From NCBI GenBank assembly GCA_028386065.3, contig JAKUCV010000970.1, positions 122,781-186,780 of the forward strand: a DNA stretch of 64,000 nt. Direction: 5' to 3'. Shown here piece after piece: positions 13,815 through 25,390 of the stretch. The notes below the pieces were generated by a model, which made no database searches, was not told where the DNA came from, and worked only from the letters and a program-made list of their open reading frames with translations. Source of the stretch: Turnera subulata (taxonomy: Eukaryota; Streptophyta; Magnoliopsida; Malpighiales; Passifloraceae). Positions within the stretch are counted from its first letter, which is position 1. Every line of letters starts with the position of its first letter. Position numbers and translations under genes: made by a program.

Positions 13815-16319
13815 TGTAACAGCTCGAGTAAAAATTTGGATTCTTACCGGGACTGTAAAAGTCTTTTTACAGTGATTTACCGAATGAATTAATCTTGGGT
13901 AATTAATTCAAGGTAAATCGGGAGTCTTTTTTCGAAACCGAGAGTTTTCCCGCTCTCGGGATTTTTCGGGCCTAAGTTGGTATTTTTCAGGTCCCGAAAT
14001 CTTCGGAAAATCATACCGGAAAATAACTAAGTGGGTGTATCAGTTGTTTTCTGATCCGGTCTGGACACGACTGCGTGATTGAGTCACGCAGCCGCCTCTT
14101 ACCTGTGCTCCCGTGACGTCCCTGTGTAACCTGTGATTCTTTTCTGTGCTTACCCTGCTTCATTCTGCACCCTGCAAACTCAAACACAAAACTCAAGCAA
14201 CACCACACACCACCATTACCGAGCCAAACCCGTGAACACCACCGAGCCACACAACCGCCACCACTACCACCATCAACTCTTCTCCTCCTTCCTTCCCCGC
14301 TGCAGCAACGGCCGTGACGACCGCCACCTGCGTCATAGCCGCCGCCACAGCAGGTCACACCGTCGCCTCACCTTTGCCTCGTTCGACAGCAGCCAACCGC
14401 CGCTCCTCCCTTGTTGATACTGCTCCGACGACGCCCTCCTTCCTCACGCCGTCGCCCCTTCATGGTATAGCCGCCGCCCACGAACAGGAGCTCACCACCG
14501 ACGCCTCCTCGTCTGCACATGACGCCGCCGCGCCTCTCCTTGCCACCTCGCTCGCTGTGCCGCCCCTGTCACCGCTGCAAGACGCCGCCACCGACCTTGG
14601 ACGAGGAAGACCCGACTCGGATCCGCCTCCCCCTTCAGCTGCGTCACCGCCCGCGTGTTCTGCCGCCTCGTCGCCCGCCTCGACGCCGCCGCCCCGCCTC
14701 TTTCCATTGCATCGTCCGCCGTTAAGCCCGCAGAGGAGTTGATAACGAGCAAATACCTGAGGAACCGGACTTGGAGTCTGTTGGACAATTTCATAACTGA
14801 TAATCGGCTAAGGTGAGGATGGATAACCTTGGATATGTGCCCGTAATGCTGTGTGTGTATTTTTGTTGTTTGATTGAACTGTTGAGATGTTTATCATTTA
14901 TTGTTTGGTTGCTATGGATATTGTTGTTGATGATGCTGGTTTGTGTTATTGGATTGTGGATATTGTGAGTAATCATTGAACTGTTAATTGTGAATAATTG
15001 GTGTTATGAAATGTTGATGGTTTAGTCTGTGGATTAACCTGTGGTAATGATAAGTTGAATAACTTGAGAAAATGAATATTGAAAATTTAGATGATATATA
15101 TATTATTGTTGGATATTTGTTGATGTCGGTTTTGTGTGTGATTCTTTGTTATTGTTCTGCTTGATTGAATTACTGTGCTGACTGTTTTTGGTTCATTGGG
15201 TACTGTGTTGTGATTGACGTTGGTTTGTGAGTAATTGATGCTATGAAACTGTTGACGGATTAGTCTGTGGTATAACTTGAGTTAATAGGAAGTTGGATAA
15301 TTGTTTGACTGTTATGGATACTGTGACTGTTGTCGGTAGACTGTGTTGTGATTGGATAATTGGAATAAGTTATGAAATGGATAAGTGGGAAAAAGAAAAT
15401 GGAAATTGAAAATTGATTTGATTGTCACGTGGTAAGTAGAGGTACGACCGGATGGTTTAAGGCTGTTTTGTGGTGGCCATGATCTAGGTTACTTGTGATT
15501 GGCATGTTGATGCCGACTGTGATTGGGATGTTGATCCTTGAGATTGTGATTGGGATGTTGATCCCTGAGATTGTGATTGGGATGTTGATCCCTGAGATTG
15601 TTATTGGGATGTTGATCCCTGAGATTTTGATTGGGATGTTGATCCCTGAGATTGTTATTGGGATGTTGATCCTTGAGTTTGATATTGGGATGTTGATCCC
15701 TGAGATTTGATATTGGAATGTTGATCCCGGGCTCTTTTTGATCTGACACCATAAACAGGTTGATAGTCTGGTACGACCTTAGCTTATCCGTGACGGGGCC
15801 AGAAAGATAAAAATTGGAATAATAATAAATTCTTTGGTATGTTTGGGACGAGTCTTTAGGTTTGGTATGTCATGTACGGTATTGTCTTTGGTATGGTTGG
15901 TGACTGTTGTCTGTGTTACCTTCTTGAAGTATTATGGTTGTCTGCATATCTCTGTTTATCCTTGGTTGGTGAGCACTTCGGACTCACCCCTCACCTATGG
16001 ACTTTCATCCCGTAGGATGAGTTATTTGTGGTTCAGGTATGTGGCGTTCCAGACAGGCTGCAGCGTTATCCCTCGGACAGGACTCGGATCCATTAGTTTG
16101 CATCTGTGTTTCATACAGTGTCTTTGTGGGATATTAAGTCTTCCGTTGTGCATTATATTGCTATTGTTGGGCCGATTATGATGTTATTGTTACTTTTATT
16201 TTGGGCTGTCAAGCCTGGATTTCTGTTGTATACACTGTATGTTGGGCTTTGCTTGGTTGGGTCGTTACAGTTCCGGCACGTGTTTACTGTGTATAGTAAA
16301 TACGGGTCGGGGTGTTTCA
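13815..16319 (+). mobile_element. Large solo LTR (2.5 kb), Ty3-type ends
   Basis: The segment begins TGTAACAGCTCG and ends GGGTCGGGGTGTTTCA, and is bordered by the 5-bp direct repeat CCCTA (13810-13814 and 16320-16324), as expected for an LTR integration. No gag, pol, primer-binding site or second LTR is present, so it is read as a solo LTR left by recombination. It holds a GC-rich segment at about 14160-14745, open in several frames but of low complexity (Ala, Pro, Ser rich), and a minisatellite. Ends of this kind are common in long-LTR plant Ty3 elements; the exact lineage is not determined. Strand assignment is arbitrary. Confidence 0.72.
15490..15750 (+). repeat. 27-bp minisatellite inside the solo LTR
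   Basis: About eight to nine copies of a 27-bp unit built on GATTGGGATGTTGATCCCTGA. The period is a multiple of three, so both strands stay open and read as 9-residue repeats (IGMLIPEIV on plus, NLRDQHPNH-like on minus). This is periodicity rather than evidence of a protein. Confidence 0.9.
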
Positions 16320-16499
16320 CCCTACATGCATCTTTTATCACAATGCATCTTTTATCACAATAATGTCACACCAATCTTATGGATATATACAATGTAATAA
16401 TAGGATATAGAGTTTTAGTTTTATAGTAAAAACAATAAATGTATTTGGGATGATTGGTTTTGGAAAATTATTATTTATTATTTACATTAGTAAAATAAT

Positions 16500-18550
16500 A
16501 ATTTTCGCTTTATGCTTCAACCACCTAACATCAGTGTGTGAATCCCAAACACAGACTAAAACCCAAACTGACCGATGAAACCACTGTATCATCCAAATCC
16601 CGAGATAGCAAAGCTAGGCAATTGAGAGCTCCATGAACTACACTTAGAAACATACATTAGTTCACGTTTGTTAGCGGTGCTTTTCCAAGAAAATTTGTTG
16701 AACATGTTGCATAAAAAGGAACCGAACAAAATTACATGATATTCAAGCCTTCAATCCAATAGTAAGAGATGAACTTAAAGGCAAAACTTTCTAAATCTAA
16801 CATAAAAAAAGTCAATTCCAATATAAAAAATACGAGACCTCATTGATAGATAGTAATATTGTTAGAAACTAAAGTACATTAACTATATTAAAAGATTTCG
16901 TTCGAATTTGCAAAACGTAATTACTGAAGTATGACAACTCCCAACTACTAGCTGTTTATTTTTACTTCCTTGAATCAATAACCATCTCCAGTAATTAGTC
17001 ACCAATTGTTGCTCTTGAGCTTAATGACCCACCTGCAATAAATATATGGCATCCAGGCACCCACTGAAATGAATATTTGGCATAAACCCAAAAGATTTGC
17101 ATCTACAAAAAGTTACTCGATCATCCAAAAGACATACCTCCATCCACATTGCCTTTGATCATTAATCAATTTCAGGAGAAATAGCAATAAATCAGGCCAA
17201 TCCTCGGGCCACTCATATACAACAACTGTTGTTATAGCCATGCTAATAGTAGTGCAGATTCTACGATGGGAATCGTCCAATGAGTACAAAAGAAGTCTGC
17301 TTATAACTTCCTATTAATGTAATAATTCCAAGGTCATGGTACATCCTAGCTAGTTTCAGAATAATGATGAAAACTAGGAAATAGCATTCCTTTGTCAAGA
17401 TAACAACACAATTCCCTTGTTGACAAAAGTCATTTCAAATGCAGTTCATATTATTAGCCTACTAACAACGATTTAATGTATCATTCTAATTCATATCCTA
17501 CATAGACAGAATAAACTTTTATGTCATAATTACTATGTTTCCAAACGAAAATGGTATCAAGAAGAAGAAGAAGAGGAAACTCAAACTATTTACAAAATTA
17601 AACTCCCACACTAAGGATATTTGAAAATAGGTGCAATCTGCAATAGCCACCTAGCCAGGAAATGATGCGGTCTCATGGTATCAATGCTTCCAGCATATTT
17701 GTTTGCATTAGTATCCTTCAATATGGGAGCTGGAAACATGGTTAAAGGTCAAACTATCTAGAAGGGCAACACAAACATCTGTAACGTCCCGGTTTGTCGA
17801 CTGTCACTACAGACCAAAACGGGACCTTTCCAATATGCTTTGTCCTCATTCGCACGTTTCCAGGGAAAACTTCCCAGGAGGTCACTCATACTAGAATTTC
17901 TCCAAGTCAAGCATGTTTAACTTTAGAGTTCTTCTGGAATGACCGCCAAAAAGGTATGTGCACCTTGTTAATATAGTTAGTACCCATCAAACCGTTTAAG
18001 CTATTCTCAATTGTGCAGTCCCATATCTGTACAACCTCGAAATCACTTCATTTGAGCTATTCTTAATTATACAGTCCCATACCCGTATAATTATGAAATC
18101 GCCCCAACTGTGCAGCCCCATCCCTACACAGTCTCAGGATCTCTCCTATTCTGGTGTGGATTCGATTCATTCCTGTGCCCCTCCGTCTAGAAGCCGTTCC
18201 TAGTCCATGCTCATCCCAGCACCGGCGTACACTTCCCGCCCTCATAGACCCCGGGTGTCACAACATCCGTACCTTCTCTTCACTTGACACTGCAGGGTGT
18301 TCAAAACCATCTTCGCCCTCTTGCCAGTGCTTCCTAATGAATTGCTTAGAAGAAGAACAGCAGCTAGGTATTGGAAAGTTAAATCTCACAGTAAAGAGAA
18401 AGAACACTGAAAACAACATAGCTCCAGAAATCAACTAGAATCTAACTCCCTTTATTTTTCTTTTCCAATTTGTTTTGATCAAGTGACTATATGCAGGAAA
18501 TCACTAGCTTAGAAAACTCAAAATCTAAGATAAGAGAATGTTTGTAGTAA
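16500..18550 (-). pseudogene. Importin-9 fragment (exons 5 to 3 and part of intron 2)
   Basis: Nearly the same order of sequence as 9825-11680 of the intact gene: exon 5 remnant (about 16573-16640), exon 4 (about 17140-17310), exon 3 (about 18270-18365) and the 3' part of the U12 intron up to about 18550. About 160 bases corresponding to 9896-10055 are deleted, removing the end of exon 5. Exon 3 carries an indel near 18345 that shifts the frame, and a solo LTR splits the copy. Exons 1-2 are absent, so it cannot encode the receptor. Confidence 0.88.
17780..18262 (+). mobile_element. Solo LTR (483 bp) inside the importin-9 fragment
   Basis: Begins TGTAACGTCCCGG and ends CCCGGGTGTCACA, with 5-bp duplications ACATC at 17775-17779 and 18263-18267. 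The importin-9 flanks correspond to continuous sequence in the intact gene near 11385. Internal repeats of a CAGTCCCATA motif occur. No internal region remains, so this is a solo LTR. Orientation is not established. Confidence 0.82.
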
Positions 18551-18950
18551 GGTGTTGGGGTGGGGTGTGTAAGGTGGGGTGTGTAAGGCCATCATTGTAC
18601 CCATACTTGCCATATCTTAAAAGTAGTTTATTCAAAAATTTTTGGTTTCCTCAAAGATTAAACATCACGAGACACTATAATATGTTTGTTATCTCTGGGA
18701 GACAGGGAATTGAACGTCACTGGCTTTTATGCAGTTGTGATGTGAAACCCAGAACTTGACATGTATTGAAGGGATTACTTAATCTATAAAATCAGAAGAA
18801 AACGCGAAATACCTTTCCTTTTACCATTTGCAGCTCATGAAAATGGATTGGTTTTCCATATTCTTGAGGTGATCAACCTGAATTCATCAGAACCTCCATG
18901 GTTCTGCAGGTTACCATATTGAATGTGCATTCAGGATCATGGGCTTATTG
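18551..18950. other. Unassigned spacer
   Basis: No coding pattern, repeat end or relation to the other units was seen, apart from a short GGGGTGTGTAAGG direct duplication near 18560-18590. Confidence 0.5.
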
Positions 18951-19319
18951 AATATAACCTCTATTTTTCTTATCTTAAATTAATTAATTTCACATGAAAA
19001 ATATAATTATATTAATTAACTTCCCCAAATCGATTTTTGACCAGCTATAATTGTTATGTCATAAAAAGTAATGAACAACATCTGTTTTTTTTGTTAATTT
19101 TCAGAGAATATATTGACTTAGAGAATAATCACCTAGTTAAAAAACGTAATGCTTTTATGTGCCTGGGAATTGTGGATGGAGGTGCAAATCCTATAACTTC
19201 AATATAGGTCACCAAGAAGAGAAGAATACATAAAAATGCAACTTCTGTATTTATTACAAAATCTTGACTTAAATTCAAACACAAACACACACAAGTATAA
19301 CAGAGTACAGGCAGAGAAC

Positions 19320-20608
19320 TCATTCCCATTTGCTCCTAAGTTGATTAGTGTGTCTGAACTCATGGGTAAGCACTAAGCTTCCATCCATTCTCTTCAATAC
19401 AAATCTCTCAACCAATACATAGCAACCAAATTTCCTCCACCCACCAATGCCTGCTGCAAACTCCTCCACCCGTTTGACTCTCAGTTCTTCCCTGTCAGTC
19501 CCAACTGCAGCAACCCACCCAAAATTCTCTTCTTCCCATTTAATCCTCTCAACAATTGCTAAACTTAGACCCAAATCATCACCACCGGCTCTAAACCACA
19601 TCACTCCATCAACCACATCCTTATGTGTAACTCTTCTCCCATCAACAGTGACCACTTCACTTTCAACCACAACATCCACATTCACTACATTGCCTTCATT
19701 ATACTTATTTTCACAGTGAAACACCTGTACCCACTGTTGCTCTAGTGTCATCTCGTAGTATGTGGACCTCTTCATTTGATCTTTAAGCAGCGTTCCTTCT
19801 CTGATAAACATGAAAGGACAATGCCATTTTCCTACTTGTACCACAGGAGAATTACTGGAACTCTTGAAGTTGAAGTCAGGAAGACACGCACGGAGTTTTC
19901 TGTTAAGACCAAATGCTTCGGTTAACTGGAACTCACGTGGCGTTGAAGTAGACACAACCCAACCTTTTCTCCTCAGAAAATTTGGAGGGAACCCATCTGG
20001 AGCAACTGATTTGGCGAAATACCCACCCCAGTTCCGCTGGTGAATCTCGAATTGCTGGTATATGCTGTTCGGATCCAGAGGTTGTGGTTTTCTACTGGCT
20101 ACGTAGCTACAAAAGCAACAAGTTTTCATGTCCTCCTCTTCCGTCGAGCTTATATGAGCTTCCCTGAAAGTAGCTACTTATTAGTGGCATATATATAACA
20201 AAAAAATTATGGAGAGTAAAGCTAGAGAAAAACAGAAAAGGCCATTTATTAAGAGTTTCAGGAAATGAAATGAGATAAACACACGTACCCTCCATGTTTC
20301 TTTCCTCTCTCTATCACGTAATACTGGTTGGATGACAATGGTCTGTTAAGAACAGGAATAAAGTGAACGCGATTTGTCTCAACATAACTGCCGTCTCCTG
20401 TGCTCTGTGTGTACTGAACCTTCAAGTTCTTGTTCTGAGGAAAAGGCAGGGCCCTGGCTCGATCACTCTTCACCAAACCCCAGCAAAAGGTAGGTTCGGC
20501 TGCTTCATCTTGGATGACTAATACACCGGAATTTGGGCCATCAGGAGGAGGAAAAGAAAGGGCTTCAGGTTCTCTTAGATACATAGAGAGAGGCCTAGTC
20601 ACATACAT
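19320..20608 (-). CDS. DUF1262 family protein, copy A
   Basis: Two exons: 20289-20608 and 19320-20163, with a 125-bp intron (GTACGTGT donor, TTTCAG acceptor, phase 2), giving 387 residues, in keeping with the family. Exon 1 starts MYVTRPLSMYLREPEAL and holds the conserved GPNSGVLVIQDE, FCWG and PVLNRPLSSNQYYVIERG blocks. Exon 2 holds a Cys cluster (KTCCFC), the FEIHQR segment, PDGFPPNFLRRKGW and the C-terminal GCYVLVERFVLKRMDGSL block. These mark Pfam DUF1262, a plant family of unknown molecular function. An upstream in-frame ATG exists, but MYVTRP is the conserved start shared by copies B and C. The gene is intact and has the same orientation as importin-9. Function is not inferred. Confidence 0.9.
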
Positions 20609-20619
20609 TTTGCAGGAGT

Positions 20620-21220
20620 GGTTCGCTAATAGCAAGATCTTAGACTTCACAAGTTTCTTTTGAGTACACATGTAGTGTACAATGTTTGATTAGTTAGTCT
20701 TCGTTGACCAGAGTACGTAACTTCCTCGACACTTCCTGGAATATTATAAAACTCAATCCAATTTATTAAAAGAGGAAGAATAACAATTCAATCTCAGTTG
20801 AAACTCCAAAGGTGTTAATTTAATTATAATCTAAGTACGTAATGCCATTTGCTAGGAACTTTCCCGATTTATACCTACCTCGGGATATACATGCGCAGCT
20901 AATTTATTAAATGTTTTCTTCTTTCTGCGATAAACGATTGATTTAATTGATCACTTGACTGGTATCCCCATTCAAACCTGTTGCCATGTGCATAAGCAAA
21001 CAATTTTCTTTCGGCCATTTACTAAATTTTCCGAGTTGCACCCCGCGAATATTGGCAGTCAAACCTAAGGATAATAAGTTACGACGTGAGAGGATCATGG
21101 TTCACTCAACTATACAAAAGTCAAAGCCAGTATCAGACACCGACTTACCAGGATTCTTTCTCCATAACCAAGAATGGTGTGATAAAATAATTTGAACATA
21201 ATTCAAAGATTCCAAACATA
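20620..21220 (-). promoter_or_regulatory. Upstream region of DUF1262 copy A
   Basis: The first hundred bases (GTGGTTCGCTAATAGCAAGATCTTA from 20619) are repeated upstream of copies B and C and again, without a gene, at about 36855-36960 and 52510-52555. Such conservation fits a proximal promoter. No specific binding site was identified; the rest shows nothing recognisable. Confidence 0.4.
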
Positions 21221-21229
21221 CGAAAGTGT

Positions 21230-22450
21230 ATGAAAGAAATAGTATGCAAGCACTACACTTCCATTCCATCGGTTCTCTTCTACACAAATCTCTCAACCCA
21301 CGCATAACATCCCCATTCCAATGATCACCCGTACCCCCCTCGCTATATTCCTCCACTCTTTTTAGCCTGACTTGTTTCTAATTTCTATTCCCCACAATCC
21401 ATCCTGCTCTTTCCTGCTCCCACCTTATCCTCTCAATGATACCCAATTTCAACCCCAGTACACTAGCCTACTTCTTACACCAACATTGCTTAAACTCCTA
21501 ATCCATCTCATCCCATCACTCACATTATCTTCTCACTAACCAAAGCTTTCTCTTCCGTTTCGTCAACCGACACCACTTCTTTTTGGGCAACAACATCCCA
21601 CACCCACAGAGTTGATGACTTCCTTAGGACTAGTGTGACATACAAATATTAATGTGTTCCCATCATTGCTCTAATGTCATCATCATCATAATTCCACAAC
21701 CTACTCATCTATCCCTCAGTGTCCCTTCCTTGATGAACATGAAACGACTATACCACTTTTCTATCACCACTGCTGCAGAACATTTATGCAATAATGAAAG
21801 CTGAAAATACGGAAGGGGGGCATGGAGACTTGCTTTTAAGACCCGGTGCTTCTTTCAACTGAAAATATCTGTTGTATTTGCTTCCCTGAACCAAAATCAA
21901 CTCTCTCAAACTAAAAAGAACGTCAACCTGAAAGTAAGAAGTTGTTGGCTAAATACTTTAACAAGTTAAAAAAAATTTCCCTGCAATAAGAAGCTGTTGG
22001 CTAAATAGTTTATAACAAGTTTTGTGATTATAGTTGATACCCTTTATGCCTCCCTTTGCGCTCTATCATCACATAGTATAAATTTGAAGACAATGGCCGG
22101 TTCAGGACAGGAATAAAGACGACAGGTTAATATAATAGCGACTTGCTCCACCACCTGACGAATACCTGACAATGTATCAGATCGCGCTTCTGAGAGGGAA
22201 GGCCAAGTTAGGGACGCCATTGTCCCGGAACACCCCAAAGCAGCAAGTAGGCTCAGCTTCTTCATGAACTCTCGATTAGTATTAATAAAAAGGTTCAGCT
22301 TCTTCTTCTTGAATAACCAATATTAATCAAGAACTGGGTCCTTCAGGTGGTTGGTAATGGAAAAGATGAAAGGTGTCTATTGTACAGGGAGAGAGGCCTT
22401 GTTACGGCTCTCCACATGCATGGCCTACTTCCAATTTCGCCACGATTGAA
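21230..22450 (-). pseudogene. DUF1262 pseudogene 1 (divergent subfamily)
   Basis: Reading on the minus strand, an exon 1 remnant near 22340-22440 begins with a MxRAVTRPLSLY-like start, and scattered exon 2 remnants follow (WEQE, IxWFR, LxVERFVxxRMEW motifs in different frames). Many frameshifts and stops interrupt it. The same divergent sequence recurs at 37100-37950 and 52560-53140, so it was already a distinct member of the duplicated unit before the array expanded. Confidence 0.78.
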
Positions 22451-22744
22451 GGAAATTTTTTTTAGCATGAATTGGCGGAATATTTCAAAACTTGCGTAAT
22501 ACAAAATCTTCACATAGAAATCATCTCACACCAATTGTTTTTTTGGTCGAAACCGGGAAGTATATTAAAAATATACATGAGCTAGGTACATGGTTAGAAG
22601 CCGTTAGCTCAGGTCGACTTCTATCTTATACAAGAGACATGACAATCATAGTAAAAGTAATACATGATGAGGGAACAGAAACAACATGGACTGCTGAAAC
22701 AAACACTGCAAAGACTAGATGTATACAACCAGGGACGTGACTGG

Positions 22745-23983
22745 TCAGCGAGGATGAGAAGTATCCGGCGGCCGATCCATATTCACACCGGAGCTAGATG
22801 CACCGGGGGAGAAAATCATGCGATGGCAGTCTTCTGTAAGGACTACTGCCGTGTGGTTCTGATTTCTACGGGGTCGGGGCGGGGCTGGATGATTGAAATT
22901 GTTAGAGACAACGGGGTAGATGTCGGGGGAAGGAAGAGGGGAGGGGACCGGTCCGATGGGGGATTGGACAACATCTGAGGTATACTGGTAGGTGCTGGTA
23001 TTGGAAACATCTTGAAGGGATCGTCTTTTGGGGGTTTCCTTGGATGTAAGCTTCGAGATTTTCAAGGGTTGAGCTTTTTTGTTGGATTGCTTTGGGATTC
23101 GGGTAGAAAGTTTATTCTTGGACCGTTTGAGTGACCCTTCCCCTATGAAATCTTGGAGTGTAGGTAGAGCTGGGGGAGGTTCCGGCTGGGAATGGGTCGC
23201 ATCATCATTTGTTGTTGTTGGAGGAGGGGAAGGTACAAGTGGTATTTCTAGGGAGGCATTTGGTGTGGTCTGTATCGGTGGGATGGGTATAGTCGGGGTC
23301 GGGGAAATGATAACCTCAGAGTCCTCAGGTCGAGGACGACTTAAAACTTGAAATCTGTTGGGTAGAGTGTTAGAATGGGAGGCTAATAGGGAAGCTAGGG
23401 GACCATTAGTTGGATGCTGGGGTGGCCGCCTAGACCTTCGAGGGACATTCATCCATTTCCCCCGCCCATCGTTTGTCGAGACATTTGGCTCCCTAGAAGA
23501 CATTGACAATGCAAAGGTGGGCACAAACTTGCCTCCCTGAGTATGCGGCTGAGTATGCGGGGCTACCGGGCAGGCTAGAATGTTATGATCAAGTTTCCCA
23601 CAGAAATAACAAATATCTGCCAATCCTTCATATCCAACCTTTAACGGTTCCCCTTCAAGGTATGTTGTTCCCTTGAGAGGTTTCGTTAAATCAAGACAAA
23701 CAGCTACTCTTGCAAATTTAGCTCTAGTGGGGTTAGAAGTGTTATCATCGAGCTTGACCGTTCTACCCACCATGTTGCCGAGCTGCCGCATGGTACCGGT
23801 TGGTTGGGAAGTCGGGGAACTGAATCCAGGTGACGATGGAGTCAATTTTGCCCGATGAAGCTCGGAAGTTGGGGGACCAAGGTTGCACGCTGAGAACGCT
23901 TCTGTAAATGAACCAAGGTCCATCGATCAGGGCATGCAAATAATCTTGAGATTCCCAGAATCTTACCAAATAAAAGTTATTTC
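22745..23983 (-). pseudogene. LINE ORF1, C-terminal part (DUF4283 end and zinc knuckle)
   Basis: Encodes the end of DUF4283 (RFWESQDYLHALIDGPWFI), then after a frameshift near 23770-23900 the remainder, including KFARVAVCLDLTKPLKG and a CCHC-type knuckle (CYFCGKLDHNILACP, spacing CX2CX4HX4C), followed by a long Pro/Ser-rich tail ending at 22745. In L1-type plant elements ORF1 is an RNA-binding protein that coats the element transcript. It is broken by the frameshift and separated from its N-terminus by the inversion. Confidence 0.82.
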
Positions 23984-24067
23984 ACGCGTCACCCACCTGA
24001 AACACAGAAGCCCACGCGCCCCTTCCCCCCAGCGAGTGCGGCAGCTCCGACGTCCCCGCCCGTCGCC

Positions 24068-25027
24068 ATGACTTCGCCGGCATGCCCCGATGACGTGGAG
24101 ATGGCTGTGGACAGAGCCACCCGCAAGGTCAGAAACCGTGACCCAATAGGCAGCCCCGTCCAGCGGAATAGATCCCGCTCAAGAGAAAGAATGGCCGGCG
24201 CTCTCCCCTCCTCTGACCAACTCCGATCTATGACGAGGTCTCGGGATGGCCAGGCCAGTAGAGAGGAGAATGACGAAGCTGGTATGGAGAATTCGGGTAT
24301 GGTGGTCGATTCAACTATGCCCCATCCAGCCCCGGTAGGCGCCACTACTCACCCGGAGGTTGCCACCCCGGTCGATGGACCGGCACCTGCACTGGAAGTT
24401 GCAGGACAGAGGACCTCACCTATTGGGCAGGGACCTGCTACGAATTCGGCGACAAATCCTGCCCCTCCCAATGTGCCGATGACTGACCCCGCCACTGACC
24501 GGATCCGGTCCCCCCCACAACCTACAACCAAGCCGGACCAGCCTCAACGACCACCGCACCAACTGACTGCTCCAGCAACCCCGCTCACTGTTACAGCAGC
24601 CAATAGCACCCTCCATCCACCCGGGTCAAATGAGTCACCGATTACTCCACTTGCAGGGCCTTTGCCCAGTGACCCAACCCGACTTGGTTCAACCGGGTCG
24701 ACCCAGCGCCCCCAACTCATCACAGAGCTGACTAAACCGGAGGGTACCGAGACACCCTCTTTACCGGGTCCAACCCGCTATATCAATCCGACCCGTGGGA
24801 ACTCGAGGGGGAGGCTGATTACGAAGAAGGAGATTTGATGGTGACTGAACACGATGGCGCGGAGAATTTAGTGTTATCTGATCCTTTTAAAGCCAGATTG
24901 GACAAGTAATGGGAAAATGCAGTTGTTATCAAATTATATGGACGATATATTGGCTTCACAGCTCTGCGTACAAAACTGTTCGAGCTTTGGAAACCAACCG
25001 GTACAATCAAGATCATAGACCTCGAGA
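24068..25027 (+). pseudogene. LINE ORF1, N-terminal part, inverted
   Basis: Opens at MTSPACPDDVEMAVDRATRK; the VDRATRKVRNRD segment corresponds to SDRSTKKVRIRQ at the ORF1 start of the other LINE at 53285. A long Pro/Thr/Ser-rich linker follows. A frameshift near 24780-24830 and a TAA at about 24907 precede the start of DUF4283 (VVIKLYGRYIGFTALRTKLF), which stops at the target-site duplication. It lies on the opposite strand to the rest of the element. Confidence 0.78.
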
Positions 25028-25045
25028 ATCTCACACCAATTGTTT

Positions 25046-25390
25046 GACAAAAGTAATAAACCGTAACACAATAGAAACAGAAAAGAAAAACGTGAATGGG
25101 GAGATGGGTATGCAAAGGGAAATCACAAATTAAGAGAAAAAGAAAGCATTGCACGCATAAGCCAATGTACCAAAAGCCTGTAGTATTTGATATTGTTCTG
25201 CCAAATGCCAAAAATATCCAAAAGGGAATGGGTGAAACCCATGATTTAATATAAGGCAGTATCCAAAAGTAATGCAGCCTCTGCAATCTTTGTCTCAGTG
25301 TTTGTCTGCCACCAACTTCCACAGTCTCCGCACTTCTTGGAGCCTTTTGAGTACTTCTTTGTGATGGACATTCTCTTTCATCAACGTGAT
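25046..25390 (-). other. 3' flank of chimeric module copy 1
   Basis: This segment aligns with 38045-38340 and 59425-59700 (shared TTGACAAAAGTAAT, AAAGGGAAATCA and GAAAGCATTGCATGCAT blocks), the downstream flank of the other chimeric modules. In this copy the minus strand also has a short open frame (about 25385 to 25300) ending EVLKRLQEVRRLWKLVADKH, resembling a helix. It is not in the frame of the upstream exons. Confidence 0.45.

Larger units (their letters stand above)
22541..25027 (-). mobile_element. LINE (L1 type) with inverted 5' segment, ORF1 only
   Basis: The target-site duplication ATCTCACACCAATTGTTT is found at 22523-22540 and 25028-25045. The minus strand from about 23985 down to 22541 carries the second part of ORF1, the 3' end and an A-run (22541-22544 plus part of the TSD). 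The plus strand from about 23990 to 25027 carries the first part of ORF1 in opposite orientation. The two halves meet in the DUF4283 domain: one ends ..TIKIIDLEN, the other starts NNFYLVRFW, which are consecutive in the family. This is the pattern of twin priming. No endonuclease or reverse transcriptase sequence is present. Confidence 0.85.

Noticed and set aside
14314..14742. 142-residue open frame rich in Ala, Pro and Ser as a gene
   Set aside because: GC-rich low-complexity sequence open in several frames, inside a solo LTR, with no domain.
15489..15752. Repeat protein (IGMLIPEIV or NLRDQHPNH repeats)
   Set aside because: The period of 27 bp makes every frame periodic; both strands are open, as expected of a minisatellite.
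13815..16319. DNA transposon with terminal inverted repeats
   Set aside because: The ends TGTAACA/TTTCA pair only for a few bases and the duplication is 5 bp, which fits an LTR better.
19447..19719. Open frames antisense to DUF1262 genes (also 26763, 40986, 61706)
   Set aside because: They mirror the conserved coding strand and carry no recognised domain.
24849..25322. Membrane protein on the minus strand (Phe/Leu-rich frame, also 38042 and 59402)
   Set aside because: The copies do not keep a common frame and the sequence lies in the 3' flank of the chimeric modules; T-rich DNA explains the hydrophobic translation.
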